From the NCBI GenBank assembly GCA_027625915.1, contig JANTQA010000047.1, positions 2,790,001 to 2,854,000 on the forward strand: a stretch of 64,000 nt of DNA, in the 5' to 3' direction. The stretch comes from Anaeramoeba flamelloides. Taxonomy: Eukaryota; Metamonada; Anaeramoebidae. The position numbers were made by a program, and so were the translations under genes. Shown piece by piece: positions 45,465 through 57,924 of the stretch; the stretch's first letter is position 1, and the number at the start of each line of letters is the position of its first letter. Below the pieces are notes generated by a model. The model did no database searches and was not told the origin of the DNA. It saw nothing but the letters and a program-made list of their open reading frames with translations.

Positions 45465-45960
45465 ATATAAACTTTTTTTTCAGTCAAAAGTGTACAAATT
45501 TTTTTTCCAAATATCAATTATTTTGAATAATTTGCCTTTGGAAATCAAATAAGAAATAAGTGGAATAATATATATAAAAGAATGGCTGATACATGCATGA
45601 AATGAATATAAAAAATCTTTAGAGTATCTTAAAAATCGAAAAGCAAAATTCTTAGTCTATATTGAGAAAAACAACAATGTTCATTTTGATCTTATATTGA
45701 AGATCAAATAAAAATTCAATAGAAATCAATAATTATATTTCTCTATAATCATTAACAGTGTTTTGGAATATTAAAATAGCATGTTTTTACACATTTTTTA
45801 CCAAGTGGCTATCGATCTTTTGATAAAAAAATTTTTTCAAATGAATTTGGTTTTAAAAAAATGAAAAAACAATGTAAAAAGTGAGAAAAAGGTGAATAAA
45901 CAACTACAATTTTGAAATTTATAAAATAAATTTTTTCTTCTAATACCAATTCCAAGCCCC
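45465..45960 (-). repeat. Inverted relative of direct repeat E
   Basis: On the minus strand this reads ATTTTCCAAATATC-like and GAACATTGTTGTTTTTCTCA text in the order seen at 14.8-15.05 kb. On the plus strand, TGAGAAAAACAACAATGTTC and CCAAGTGGCTATCGATCTTT mirror 14.86 and 14.58 kb respectively. Confidence 0.6.
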
Positions 45961-46003
45961 TTAAATACACACAATTCACCCCCACCCCCTAAAACTGGAC
46001 CCC
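45957..46003 (-). other. C-rich tract (possible G-quadruplex on the minus strand)
   Basis: Four C runs (CCCC, CCCCC, CCCCC, CCCC at 45957, 45979, 45985 and 46000) within 47 bases of otherwise AT-rich DNA. Loops of 18, 1 and 10 bases make a quadruplex possible but not strong. Confidence 0.4.
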
Positions 46004-47270
46004 ATTGACTAGAGAATGTTTTATATTGATTTGGGAATACATCTAACTACATACATACATGTATCTATGTTTCTTAGGTAGATCCGGATATACCCAAAAC
46101 CCATCAACATGAAAAGATAAGATTTAAAATGATATTGATATACTAAAATAATTATTTATATTGTTACCTTTAATAAATATTATAATTATAATAAAAAGTC
46201 AAAATAGTTTAAAAATAAATTAGTATAGTAATGTTATTCTATTCTTTTCAAGTCTATTGGATAAAAAAAAGGAAATTATTTATTTTTAAATTTTATAATA
46301 AAGATTTTAATTTTTTTTTTAAAAATTTTAAATTGGTTATATTAATTACAGTAATAATAATTCATAACCCAACACAATAATTCATTAACTAATAATAAAT
46401 TTCAAACAATGTTGTTAATTTTTGATAAAAAAGGGAATAAAAAAAATAAATTATTCAGAAGTTTTCATTTTATTCTTTCATACTAAATTTTAGAAAATAT
46501 TATATCAAGATAAAAATGAAATTCATTTTTTAGACCTGAATTAACAATTTAATATGAATAATCATTTTAAATTTAAACCAAAAAAATTAATATTGTATTC
46601 ATAGAAATTACTTTTATTGAATAAATTTCAATTTATTGAAAATGTTTTTTTTATTGAAAAAAATGATCATAAAGTTGTGAATTGTTACTCTTTTGTTCAG
46701 TTCTTTAAATCACTTTTGGGGAAATTTAAAAGACAAGAATAATATACAAATATTTTACTTCAAATTTTTTTTAACAAAAGTACATATTTTGTTAGAATAT
46801 AAAATGATCACAAAAAAATTATTTTATTTTATGAAAAGAAAATTTTTCCCCTCGGTACAAGATTGGTTATTTTATTATAGTGTTATTGATTTATAACAAT
46901 TTTATATGGATATGATAACTCTTCAATTAACTGTTGTCTCTCTAAAATACAGACTGTTAATTGATACCATTGAAAAAAAAATTATACTAAATCATATATT
47001 CCTCTAAGAAAATTAAGCTTTTGAAGTTATATATCCGAATTTGAAATCTATATTTTTTTGACTAGTACTGTTTTATGGGTAATATATTACATTAAAAAAG
47101 ATGCCTAAATCAAAATTAGATTTCAAAATGAAAAAAGAAATTCAACATGAATTATATAGATAATTACAAATAGTTAAAAAAAATAATTCTATGAGCACAC
47201 TTCCCCAAAAAAGAATTCTTAATTATTTTTATTTTTTTTTCGAGAAATTTGCTTTTTTTCAACTTTTTTA
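46004..47270. other. gene-free stretch, perhaps an old LINE trace
   Basis: Short frames only. An LFYG-like word near 47085 could echo the LINE motif LFYGLVIF, but the flanking sequence does not align by eye. Confidence 0.35.
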
Positions 47271-47274
47271 CTGC

Positions 47275-47840
47275 CTTAAGATTTACAATCCCTGAAATTT
47301 GAAAAAGTATTATCTTGTATTAGGTGTGGCGACTTGTCGATTATGGTTCTTAGCTGATCGATCTTGGACTTGGTCTGGGTTTTAAGAGTTGTTCAAAATG
47401 GCAATTTTTGACAATTTATTTTTGTATTTTCCGAAATCCGAATTGAAGAATGTATGACGAATATAATGGAATATAAGTTATAATAAAAAGTGTTGTTTGT
47501 GTGTTGTCAATTTGTATTTTTAATTAGATTTGGTTTTATTTGGGGCTTTTAAAAAAAAGGTGTTTTTCATTTAGTTAATTGACAAAAAAGTAAATCAAAC
47601 TTTTCTTCTAGAACCCAAAAATCGAATTTTATTCTTAAACATCTACCAATGTATTAATCTTACACTCTTCAATTTCATTTCGGAAAAAACAAAAATAAAT
47701 TGTCAAAAATTGCCATTTTGAACAACTCTTAAAACCCAGACCAAGTCCAAGATCGATCAGCTAAGAACCATAATCGACAAGTCGCCACACCTAATACAAG
47801 ATAATCTTTTTTCAAATTTCAGGGATTGTAAACCTTAAGG
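47275..47840. mobile_element. Fold-back element family D, copy 2 (566 bp)
   Basis: Nearly perfect palindromic arms: CCTTAAGATTTACAATCCCT with AGGGATTGTAAACCTTAAGG, GGTTCTTAGCTGATCGATCT with AGATCGATCAGCTAAGAACC, and GTTGTTCAAAATGGCAATTT with AAATTGCCATTTTGAACAAC. The arms differ less here than in copy 1, so it is younger. It abuts the TIR of element J. Confidence 0.9.
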
Positions 47841-49216
47841 GAGTAGCCACGGTAAAGAAAAATTTTTCACTTTTTTGTAATTCTGAAGAGGATCAGAAAA
47901 TAACATTTTTTACTCTGGTTGTACCTCATTGATTTTTATTATTTAAAGTACTTCATTCATTAGATTTTTAAAATTTTTTTTTCAAAGTCTCAAAGAAATT
48001 GCCACAATAGAATGTTGAGTTGAATTGCAAAAAATAGTGTTTTGAATGTTGAATAACTTATCTTTTATCCTTCTCTCAACATTCTATTGTGGCATTTAAT
48101 TTTCTCATTTTTAATTTTTTCATCATTTTTGAGGATTTTTATCCCTGACAACATAAAGCAATTAGAAATATTTTAATATTAGTGGCATTTAGGATTAATG
48201 GATTTTGTTTAAAAAGAACAACAATATTACAATTGAGAGAATATAAAAGGAAACATAAATGGGACTAAAATAGATAGAAGATTCCAAAATTAGAATAATT
48301 AAGTCAAATTATTACTTGTTAGGATTTTAAATCGTTGGGTTTAGTGGAATATGAGAAGTGAATATGATTATATGTGATCAAAGTTTAAACCAAAAAAGAG
48401 CCAAAATTTTTATTCAAAGAATCTGAAATTATCTTCTCCCAAAAAAAAAACTAAATCTCATTCCAAAAATTTGGACACATCAGAAAATCAAAAATAGGGA
48501 AACAAAAACTCAATTTACTATATTATCCCAAACGTAATATAAAAACTAGATTTAAGTAACATAGTATTAATGGTTTTTTTAAAGTAATCATTTTCATCCC
48601 AATATAAGAAAACAATATAAAACAAAACATTAAAACAAGTGTGTCCAAAAAAAAATGAAACGAGCTGAAATGAAAGAGTTTGAACAAAAAATATATTGGT
48701 AGATTTGTTAAAATTACACCAACAATATTTGATCGATCAAATTATAAGATACCATGTACCGGCTGTATGTGGATTTTTCAATTTTTGAAACTCAACTGTA
48801 ACCATCTATCAACCATCTATAAAAAATTTTCAGATCTAACTAAACCGATTAAGTAATTGAAAAATTGAAAATGAAAACAAAACCAAAAAACACAAAAAAT
48901 GAAATAGTTTGTTGAATTAAAATTAATTTCCAATTGGATATATTTCATGTTATTGTTATTTTTCCAACTGTTTAAACTGTGTCCAAATTAATCGAATTAA
49001 GTTTATTTTAATAAAAAAATAATAAAAAAAAAAAACTATTTTATCAATATAATCCCAATTTTTTAATTGTTCAACATGACTAAAATTAAAATATCAAATA
49101 ATTTTTTAAAAAAAATTTTTTAGAGAATCTACGATCACACGCCACTAAAATAAAATGTTCTTATCTCACCTCTCTCAAATTTTTATCATGTCTTATGGTG
49201 TAGCTACTCCCTTAAG
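47836..49216. mobile_element. TIR element J (about 1.38 kb) with nested element I
   Basis: Left end CTTAAGGGAGTAGCCAC, right end its inverse GTAGCTACTCCCTTAAG. Element I copy 2 sits inside at 48462-48990. A hairpin with arms GCCACAATAGAATGTTGAG and CTCAACATTCTATTGTGGC lies at 48001-48095. The terminal text resembles that of element C. Confidence 0.65.
48462..48990 (-). mobile_element. 520 bp TIR element I, copy 2 (nested)
   Basis: Opposite orientation to 44560-45080. Ends are AATTTGGACACATCAG and AAACTGTGTCCAAATT, true inverted repeats. Interior TTTGATCGATCAAATTATAA and CAGATCTAACTAAACCG mirror copy 1. Confidence 0.8.
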
Positions 49217-49516
49217 TTATATTTAGAAATTGATAAAAATATTTTTAAATATCCTAATTGATACACAGATCGTTATTCATTTAAATTTAAAAATTCAAAA
49301 AAAACAACACAAGAACTTTTTGTTATACAAAACACACAATGAGAAATTTCGATTCCTTAAACTGGACATTATCATTTTTTCTTGATTTTATTTGCTTTTG
49401 TTCCAAAATTTTTTTTGGTTTTTTTGACTCACCAATATGTGTAAGTTTACTCTTTCCAAGAATTTAAAAAATTGTAGTAAATTTTTGAAAAATCAACAAT
49501 TTATCATTCGACTGAA

Positions 49517-52500
49517 ATGATCGTTACAAGTATTTTATTTTTTTTTTGATATTTTTTTTTCAATCTCTGTTTGGGTTCAAATAAATCGAAAATAGCCTAC
49601 AAATTATTGGATGAGCTTTGTCTTAAAATTGTGGCACCTTTTGGAGAAATTGTCAAAACTGTGTGCAAAGATCTTTTGGTTTATGGCCCAAGCACGATCC
49701 AGCAAATCATTAACCGTACAAAACTGAACAAATACGAAACCAAAATCGCAATATACACAATGATCAATCATCAATTTGTCACAACTGTCTTAATGTTTGA
49801 GAAACAAAACCAAAGATCTGTTGTGAAATATATGGTTTTCAGAAACTCCATTGTTTTAAGATTGCGTTATCCAAAGTTTATTTGGTATGTAAAACAAGCC
49901 TTTGACTCTCCAATCGAAACACAAATCGTTGAATACCTATTATCGGTCGGAAGAGAAACAAAAAAAAACATCATTTCTGAGCAATTAACAAAGCTTGAAA
50001 ATTCAGATGGTACGTAGTTTGATTTAATTTACCTTTCTTTGTATTTTTTTTAAAAAGAATAGTCCTTGGAAAGAGTGTTACAAAAAAGTTTTTGCAAGTA
50101 TCTCAAAAGAATCAACAAACCGAAATGGAACGATTTGTAGTATATCTTTAAAAACCTTTTTGTTCACAATTTTTCCAAATCTCCACAAAAAAAACATTTT
50201 CAATTTTTCTTGTTTTTTTGTTCCAAAAAGAAAGAGGATGTTTCAAAAAACAAAAAAAAATTCTTTCATAAAAATATAATAAACAATAAATCTTGTGAAT
50301 TTAATGACAATTAAATATCTGTACCAATGAAAATTGGTTTTAGTAAATCAGATTAACTACTTGCCTTCGATTTGTTTTTCCAGACTAGCATTGAAAAGAA
50401 GAAAAGGGATAAAATTTTTTTTTATAGTCGGGAAAAAAATACCGTACATAAAAATAATCCCGGACAAGATTTTTAATTGTGAACAATTAGTAAAATTGTT
50501 GTGTAATTTCATTTATTTTCAATCAAATCCTTATTATAAATAACCAATTTTATTATGGGTCTAGTAATAAACCCACCTAAAGTTCATCAAAGTAGGGTTT
50601 CTCTAGAATACTCAAGTAATTACTTGATAGCCTAAGAAGATCAACTTTTTTTGGAAAACAATTGGGAATTTTATGGAGGTTTACTAGAGTTTGGAAAATG
50701 ATAATTTTTATTCTTTTTTTTTTTGATTAATTGAATGGTCTTTTGAACAAGTGTGATTTCATTAAATGATCATTCTAATAAGTAGGGGGGGGGGGGTTAT
50801 AATTGGAAAAGTTTGATTCTTAAAAAAAGGAATTTGATTGTCAATAAATGAAATTACACAATAATTTTACTAATTGTTCACAATTAAAAATCTTGTACAG
50901 GATTATTTTTCATGTAAGGTATTTTTTTCACTACATTAATTGTTATTTTTCTCAATTCTTCAATCTTTCTTTCTATTGATAATTGACAGTTAACACAAAG
51001 GATAGGAACAGAAACACATAATAGATCATTTAAAGAAAAAGAAAACACAAATTTCAATATATATCTTTGAAATTTATTAACCAATAACAAAAATGATAAG
51101 ATTAAATCAAGAAAGTATTTTTTTTTTATTATTCCTCACTCAAAGCAAGCCCTTTTTAAAAAAAATGTGACAAAAAAGTTTTCAAAAGTATCTAGAAAAC
51201 AGTCAACAAACTTCAATAGACTTATTTTTAGTACTTATCTAAAATCAAAACTTTTTTTGATAAACTTTTTTAAAATAAGTTGATGTAATTTCCCAAAATA
51301 TAAACAAAAAATTGTTCTTTTAATTTCCCTAATAAATTGCTTCATTGCAATTCCCAAAATAAAAAAGAAAATCTTCACAAATTAATTCAAAATGTCAAGT
51401 TTTTTATTATTATTATTTATGGGAGGAGTTGTTAACCCCTCTTATTTGCCCTTAGTTTTTTTTGAATTTTGTATTTATTTGGAAAATCAATAGATTTTAG
51501 TTAGGTTTTTTTGAGGTTTTCTATTTTGTTTGGAAAATCTATTGATTTTCGTTAGGTTTTTTTTACTTTTTGAAATAAACCGAAAATTTATTAAAATTTT
51601 CTCTTCATTTCTAAAAGTAAAAAAAACCTAGAACACTTCACAAATAAATAGAAAACTCAAAAAAAAACTAGAACACTTCACAAATAAAATAGAAAACCTC
51701 AAAAAAACCTAGAACACTTAACAAATAAATAGAAAACCCAAAAAAAAAAAAACAAACGAAAATCTATTGATTTTCCAAATAAAATAGAAAAGCTCAAAAA
51801 AAACTAGAACACTTTACAGATAAAACACAAAACCTCACGAAAAGCGCCGTTAAGTTTTTTTTTAATTTAAGAATTGAGTAAAATCCATGATTTTTCTCCA
51901 TTCTTTTGAATTCTGGAAAAGCACAGTTAGGTTTTTTTTACTTTTTGAAATAAAAAGAAAATTTATCTAAGTTTCTTTTTATTACAAAAATTATAAAAAA
52001 ACCTAGGCACTTGACAGCACTTGACGACACTTCTTGAATTCCCAAATTTTTATTTGGAATTTGATTCAAGACTCAGAAATATATTTATTATTCGCCAGGT
52101 ACAATAAACATGCAGAATCCTTTTTTGTAATAATATCAAAAATATTAATAATATTATTATTTATAAATATATTATAAAAATATTTTTTTTGAATTCAGAT
52201 ATTCAAATTCTACGATGGTTTCCATAAGCCGGGAGATTCCATAAAAAATGTAAATTTTTTACTTTTTAAATTTTGTCACTTACTTATTGAACTTTGAGAG
52301 AACTGATCACTATAAAAAAATGTGTCAGATATTTTTATTTGTAAATATTATCAAATGCTAAAAAAACTTTTAGCTTTCTCACTTGATAAATTAGAAAACT
52401 AAATTAACTTTCAAATACTTCTAATGACCATGTCACTTTTATACCCTCTTTGAATTGGAATTTACAAATTTAGTCACTTCAAAATTCTCTCTTTAACAGA

Positions 52501-54256
52501 TTAAATGATTCTTTCATTTAACCCTTAACAGTATCAATAACTTGAAAAAATAAACCACTCAGAGAAATGTAAAATAATAAAAAAATTTTTTGTGAAGGGC
52601 AACTTTGCTGTTTTTACATTGTTGTGAGTGATTTAATTTTTAAAGTTATTGTTAATGTTAAAAGCTAGATATTTTTCAATTTCAATTTAATCAATTTTTC
52701 TTCAGATGTCTTGAATTTTTGAGAACAATAAGTTATTTTCATTATAATCCCACCCTTTTCAATCAAAAATTAAATAAATTCATGAGAATGTATTAAGGAT
52801 TATACAAAAATAGAAAAAAATTAAAGGTTAACCTAATAGCTTGCTGAAATTTCTGGTTATTTACCTATCTATTAAAAAGCAAACTTATCGGGAATCCAAA
52901 AAAAGAAAATGTCCAATCTAACTCTCTTTAACCTTCATTTCAAGATCGATCTTTTTAAAACCTCTATTTTTTATTTTCTTTTTTAACTTATGGAATTAGT
53001 ATCTAATACCAGAAAGGTCTAAAATCAAAGTAAGTTACAATTAAATGTAAATCATATTAGTGCTTCATGGTTCAAATGTCTCGAAATTTTTGATTAGTAA
53101 AATAGCACAAAAAGTTTATCTTCGCCAAATTAAAAATTATCCTTGTATTCGTAAAAAAAACTCAAAGAATTCTAGAAAAAAATCTGCATTTCGCTTATAC
53201 TTTAAAGGTTGAACCATCAAAATAAAAATTTTAAAGTTGTAAATTATCTTTCTTAAATTTGTCTCAAAATGTAAATTAGTTGATATAAAATATTCTATAG
53301 TTTTAAAAAATTAAATAATTAACTCAATAGATTTTTTTGAACAAATTATTTTCTGAAATATTTGAAATATATTGGTGTTACGATTAGCTTTATAAAAAGG
53401 AAAAAATCTGCATTTTGAGACAAATTTAAATGGCTGAATCAACAATCTCAAGACTTTTAAGTTGAAAATATATTTCTTAAATTTCTCTGGAAAAAGGTAA
53501 TGCTTCCAAAAAAGAAACAAATCCAAATTATTCCTCAATACTATCGAAACAATTGTTCAAAAAAATATCTTACAAACCTTTGAATAAAATAAAATTCTTC
53601 AAATCTCCACATACTTTGATTAATCAACTTACAAAAAAAAATGCAAAATCCTAATTTTTTTTTTTTTACAAACATATTACTATTTGAATGAACAATTTAA
53701 AAATGAATAATATTTATGTAAAGAAATTGTTCATAAAATATTATGACAATTATTTTATAAATATTCTTTTTTATTTTTTTTTTAATTCTTCTCCTTTTTT
53801 TCAACAAAATATTAATTATTTGACCTTTTAAATTTATATTTTTTTTTACATAAAAATAATCAAAAATAAAATTTTAAAAATTCTAACAAAAAATAAATAT
53901 AGAAAAAACAAAAAAACAAGTCAAAAAGGCATTTGAAAAATTATTGAATAAAGGTTTTTTAAAGAAAACAAAAATGAATGGATATAATAATGAAATTATT
54001 ACTGATGAATTCATTTCAAAAAAAAATCAGATTGTTAAATATATTGAAATAGAAAAGGAAAAGGAAAGAAATAGAAAAACGAAAAGTAAAAACCCAAAAA
54101 TACCACGAGAAATCTCAAAAAGAGTTGGATTTATTGAAATTCAGATTAATCAAGATTTAAGAAAAACCGTTACAAATAGTAAAAATGTAATTAATTATTT
54201 TTTTTTGTTTTTTATTTTTTATTTTTTATATTTTGTTTTTGTGTTTTTTATATTTT

Positions 54257-54289
<33 letters not shown>

Positions 54290-55795
54290 TATGATTTAGA
54301 TTTTTTAGTTATGAGTATTACTAAATAAAAATAAAAACATAATTTCTACATATATAACATTCTCTTTAAAGTCAAATGATATATTACAATTATTGCAAAA
54401 CAATAAAAGAAAAAAAGATACTCAAGATGATAAAGATAGAAAGAAAAAGAAAAAGAAAAAGAAAAAAGAAGCAGAAATGCAATCAAGAAAACGAACATTT
54501 CAAAGCACAGAAAAAAATGGACAAACAAATAATAAAAAAAAAATTTATTTTTCAATCAAAGAAATAGAATATGACAAAGATAATATCGAAAAAGTTTATC
54601 AAATAGATCTTAGAAATATGATTAGATTTAGAAGAAATCATAGAATTGTTAAATTTATCACGAAAAAAATATCTTTACAAGCAGGAGAAGCCAGTAAAAT
54701 AATTTTAGAATTAGTCGATGCTGCATTAACCTTTCATCGGAAAAGAATAAAAAATGAAAAAAAGGCTTTAAATACTGAAAATTTAGATCCTGAAGACAGA
54801 CCCGAATTTGCAAAACGATTTCGATGTAATTTACTTTTTATTAATTTTAAATGATTAATTTCTAACATGATTTTTTTAAAAACATAAAAACATTTATTAA
54901 TGCCCATCTGTCCACCAATATAAATATCTTTCTTTCTATCTATGTGAATATCTATAAATTTAACACCCATTTATCTCTATATCCATCTTTCTATATATAT
55001 ATATATATATATATATATGCATACAATCATACATTCTTATAAAAATTATTGTTTAATATAGTTTTAATTTCAAGAACATTAATTTTTCAAAAAATTAAGG
55101 AAACATTAAAAATTGAAGACAATTCAAAAATCACAAAATTAATTGACACCTTAAGTGACGAAAGAATTAAAATGTTACGTGATCCAGAATTAGAGACAAT
55201 ACTTAGTAAAAGAAAAAATTCCAAAAAACTACAACAAAGCCAAATACTAAAAAACCGATCAAAAACAGTTCTTTTTGATTTAGAAACGATTATTAATAGA
55301 ATGACTCAAGAAATCATCAGTGAAGTTGTAAACCATAAATTAGGAAATTATGCATTTAGAATTTTTAATTTATTATGTGATTCAAAAATGTTAGACGAAA
55401 GAAATATTGGTGAACTTACAATGATCGGTGAAAAGGAAAGTAAAATTGTGCTTTATCAATTATTTAATGAAAAATTCGTATCCCTTCAAAGTATTCCCAA
55501 AAGTAAAGACCATGCTTCAACAAAATCCTTTCACTTATGGAAAGTTAATTTAGAAGAACAAAAAAAAAAAATGCTATTTCATACTTATAAGACAATATAC
55601 AATTTATTTCTAAGAAGAAATTATGAATTAAAACAGGCAGAAGATTTAAAATCCAAAATTTTACAAGAAACTTTATCTGAATATGATCAAACTAGATTAA
55701 ATGATTTAGGTGGGAAGAAATTTTTATTAGAACACTTTTTATTTAAAATTGATTCAGATATTGAACTATTGCGTGATTTCAGTTTGGAATATTAA
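49517..55795 (+). CDS. RNA polymerase III subunit RPC3 (POLR3C/RPC82 family)
   Basis: Five exons in matching phase: 49517-49529 (proposed start MIVT), 49596-50009, 53921-54186, 54372-54825 and 55062-55795, giving about 626 residues (human about 534, yeast about 650). It is colinear with human POLR3C: LLDELCLKIVAPFGEIVKTV, RLRYPKFIWYVKQAFDS, VKKAFEKLLNKGFLKK, YQIDLRNMIRFRRNHRIVKF, NYAFRIFNLLCDSKMLDERN, NEKFVSLQSIPKSKDHAS and a C-terminal coiled segment ending IDSDIELLRDFSLEY. The family consists of winged-helix repeats and belongs to the Pol III RPC3-6-7 subcomplex that acts in initiation in the nucleus. A long Lys/Glu-rich insert sits in exons 3 and 4. The first exon rests only on phase and a good start. 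The rest is firm. Confidence 0.92.
50055..51290. repeat. Dispersed repeat K, two copies, and an inverted repeat
   Basis: K copies at 50055-50160 and 51150-51290 share ACAAAAAAGTTTT, AGTATCT-(A)GAA, CAACAAAC and TTAGTA-type text; a third is at 59340-59470. Between them, AATTGTGAACAATTAGTAAA (50476) and its mirror TTTACTAATTGTTCACAATT (about 50866) form a fold-back. Confidence 0.65.
51421..52035 (-). repeat. LINE 3' end followed by hairpin family B carpet (minus strand)
   Basis: On the minus strand the block opens with hairpins, including TGTCGTCAAGTGCTGTCAAG then TGCCTAGG near 52030, and closes with GGGCAAATAAGAGGGGTTAA-CAACTCCTCCC, the LINE 3' stem. Several ACACTTCACAAATAAA units repeat at 51630-51730. 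Confidence 0.7.
54250..54290. repeat. Poly-T tract in RPC3 intron 3
   Basis: About 30 T in a row within the intron 54187-54371, forming an extreme pyrimidine tract. Confidence 0.8.
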
Positions 55796-55843
55796 CACAA
55801 CAATTAATGAAATAATAAATTCATTTAGATTTATATTTTAAAA

Positions 55844-55845
<2 letters not shown>

Positions 55846-55879
<34 letters not shown>

Positions 55880-55880
55880 T
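55846..55880. repeat. (ATT)n microsatellite
   Basis: About eleven tandem ATT units just after the RPC3 stop codon, probably within its 3' untranslated region. Confidence 0.9.
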
Positions 55881-57924
55881 GATTCTTATTCTTATCTTAT
55901 TAAAGAAATACAAATAATCATTATACTTTTTTGCTTTATTAATAATTTTTTTTCTTTTGTTTTTAAAAATCATTTATTTTTTTTTAAAAATTTAATTTTT
56001 TGACACAATTTTTGAATATTGGAATTTAAAAAAATCATTAATTAAAATTAAATATTAATTATAATCAAGTATAAATTTAATTTTGAGATCGAAAAAATAG
56101 AAACATTAAAATTAGAAAAATGAAAAACGTTTCTCAACTTTTGAAAACTGGGAAATGTGAATATTAATAGGTAAACGAAGGAAGATTAATGTATTGGGTT
56201 TAGAATTAACTGGTTTTTGACTAATCATTTTCGAAAATTCTACTTTACTCCTTTAAAAAATGATACACTTAACAATTGATTTTTTTATAATTTTAATGAA
56301 TTAATTTTGATTTATGATAGCTTAAAATTCTTTTTGTTAATTAATAATCCTGAAATAGATGATTTTACACTTAAATTTCTGAAAGGGGATTTAAGTAAAA
56401 GGGTACTTTAAGTCTGAGAGCATTAGAGTGTAATCTAAACTTCTTCAATAAAAAATAAAAAAAAATTTGTGTTTTTTTTTTCTTATTTATAATTTTTAGT
56501 ATTTTGTTAAACTTAATATTAAATTAGTTATTAGTTGCCCAATATTAAGCTTTTTATAAGTAATCTTTTAATATAAATAATTGAAAAATTAATAATATTT
56601 CTGGTATTTAATACAAAAAAAAAAAACTTCATTATATTAATATTAGTAAACAATAGAATAACAATTGATTTATTCATAAATTTTATAAAAAAAGTTTCGA
56701 AATTAGGCGATTAATTTACTTGGAAAAGAGAATATATTTACCTGAAATAAAAATAATTGACAAAAACCTTTAATTTTACTCTATTATTCTGACTATTGAT
56801 AAAGTTAAAATTGATTATCTTGTGATTTTCTGTGTTTTTTTTTCAGAAAATCAATTTGATTTTTTTAATAAATAGAAAATCCTATAAAAATTCAAACAAG
56901 TATAAAGTATAATAATGATCTCTCTCCAAACTAATCTATTCAAAGAAAAAAAATAAATAATTTATTTCCAAAAAAGATAACAAAAAACTTAATTTCGAAT
57001 TCCTAAATTACCAGAGAACAAATAAAAAAAAAAAAAAAAAAAAAAAAACTTTTAAAACAGTAAATAATAATCAAGGAGACCTAATATTTTGATAAATTAT
57101 TTTAATTTATCAATTGGAATATAATACTCTAAAATATTTTCATAGAATCGAGTACTTCGATTGTCAATATAAATTTTTTCTGTTTTTAACTTTGAAAGTG
57201 CTTTATTTAGGGATATATTAATTGACATTTTTTTAATCTAAAACAAGATCAAAAGGAAGTAAAAAACAAAATACTTGACACAATATACATTTCAACTTTT
57301 TTGAGTCCCTAAAATCTAAGAAAGTTAAAAATATAGATAAATACATCAATATATTTTGAATTCCAATTTTCATTTTTTCAAAAATTTTTACTCTTAAAAA
57401 AATTCCTTACAAAAAATATTTCAAAGGTTAAATCATTCTACAAACTTTCTTTGTGGTTAAACCAGGAAATTTTTTTCTCAATTTTTCTTCAAAGTAAGCA
57501 AAATAAATTTTAACAAAAAGAGAAATTAAAAGGAAAAATGAGAAAACACTTCTTTAACTTTATCAGACTAAAAAATATTCATCAACAAATTTACTAGTTT
57601 GAGTAAGGTGATTAGAACACGAAAGTTATACTTAATTTATTTTTCTCTTTTCCAAAGCTATTAGGAGGGTTTCTCAGAAAGAGAAGAACTTTTAAAAATA
57701 ATGAGAAAACTAAACTCAATCAAGAGAGAATATAATAATTATCTTATTGGTTTTATTTATTTAGTTTTTTAAAAAGTCTTATAACCCCAGTTTTACCCTT
57801 CACTTTCTTCGAATTTTTGAATTAACATGGCAAATTACTGTTTCTTCTCATTTTTTTTTCTTTCGACTTACTTTAAAAATAAATTCATTTTTATTTTTGA
57901 TCTTAGTTGAATTAGACTTTTATA
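55881..57924. other. gene-free stretch
   Basis: A-run near 57026-57048. One palindromic GAAAATCAATTTGATTTTT-type word near 56850 may be a stray hairpin B piece. No gene was found. Confidence 0.45.

Larger units (their letters stand above)
50010..53920 (+). other. RPC3 intron 2 (3.9 kb, repeat-filled)
   Basis: Donor GATG|GTACGT, acceptor AAACAAG|TCAAAA. The phase is 1 on both sides and the joined residues align with human POLR3C without a gap. It holds repeat K copies (50055-50160, 51150-51290), an inverted repeat (50415-50525 with 50845-50945), a 12-G run at 50785-50796, and a LINE end with hairpins at 51421-52035. Confidence 0.8.

Noticed and set aside
46693-47160. Additional LINE copy
   Set aside because: Only an LFYG-like word and Lys-rich text; the rest does not align with the good copy by eye.
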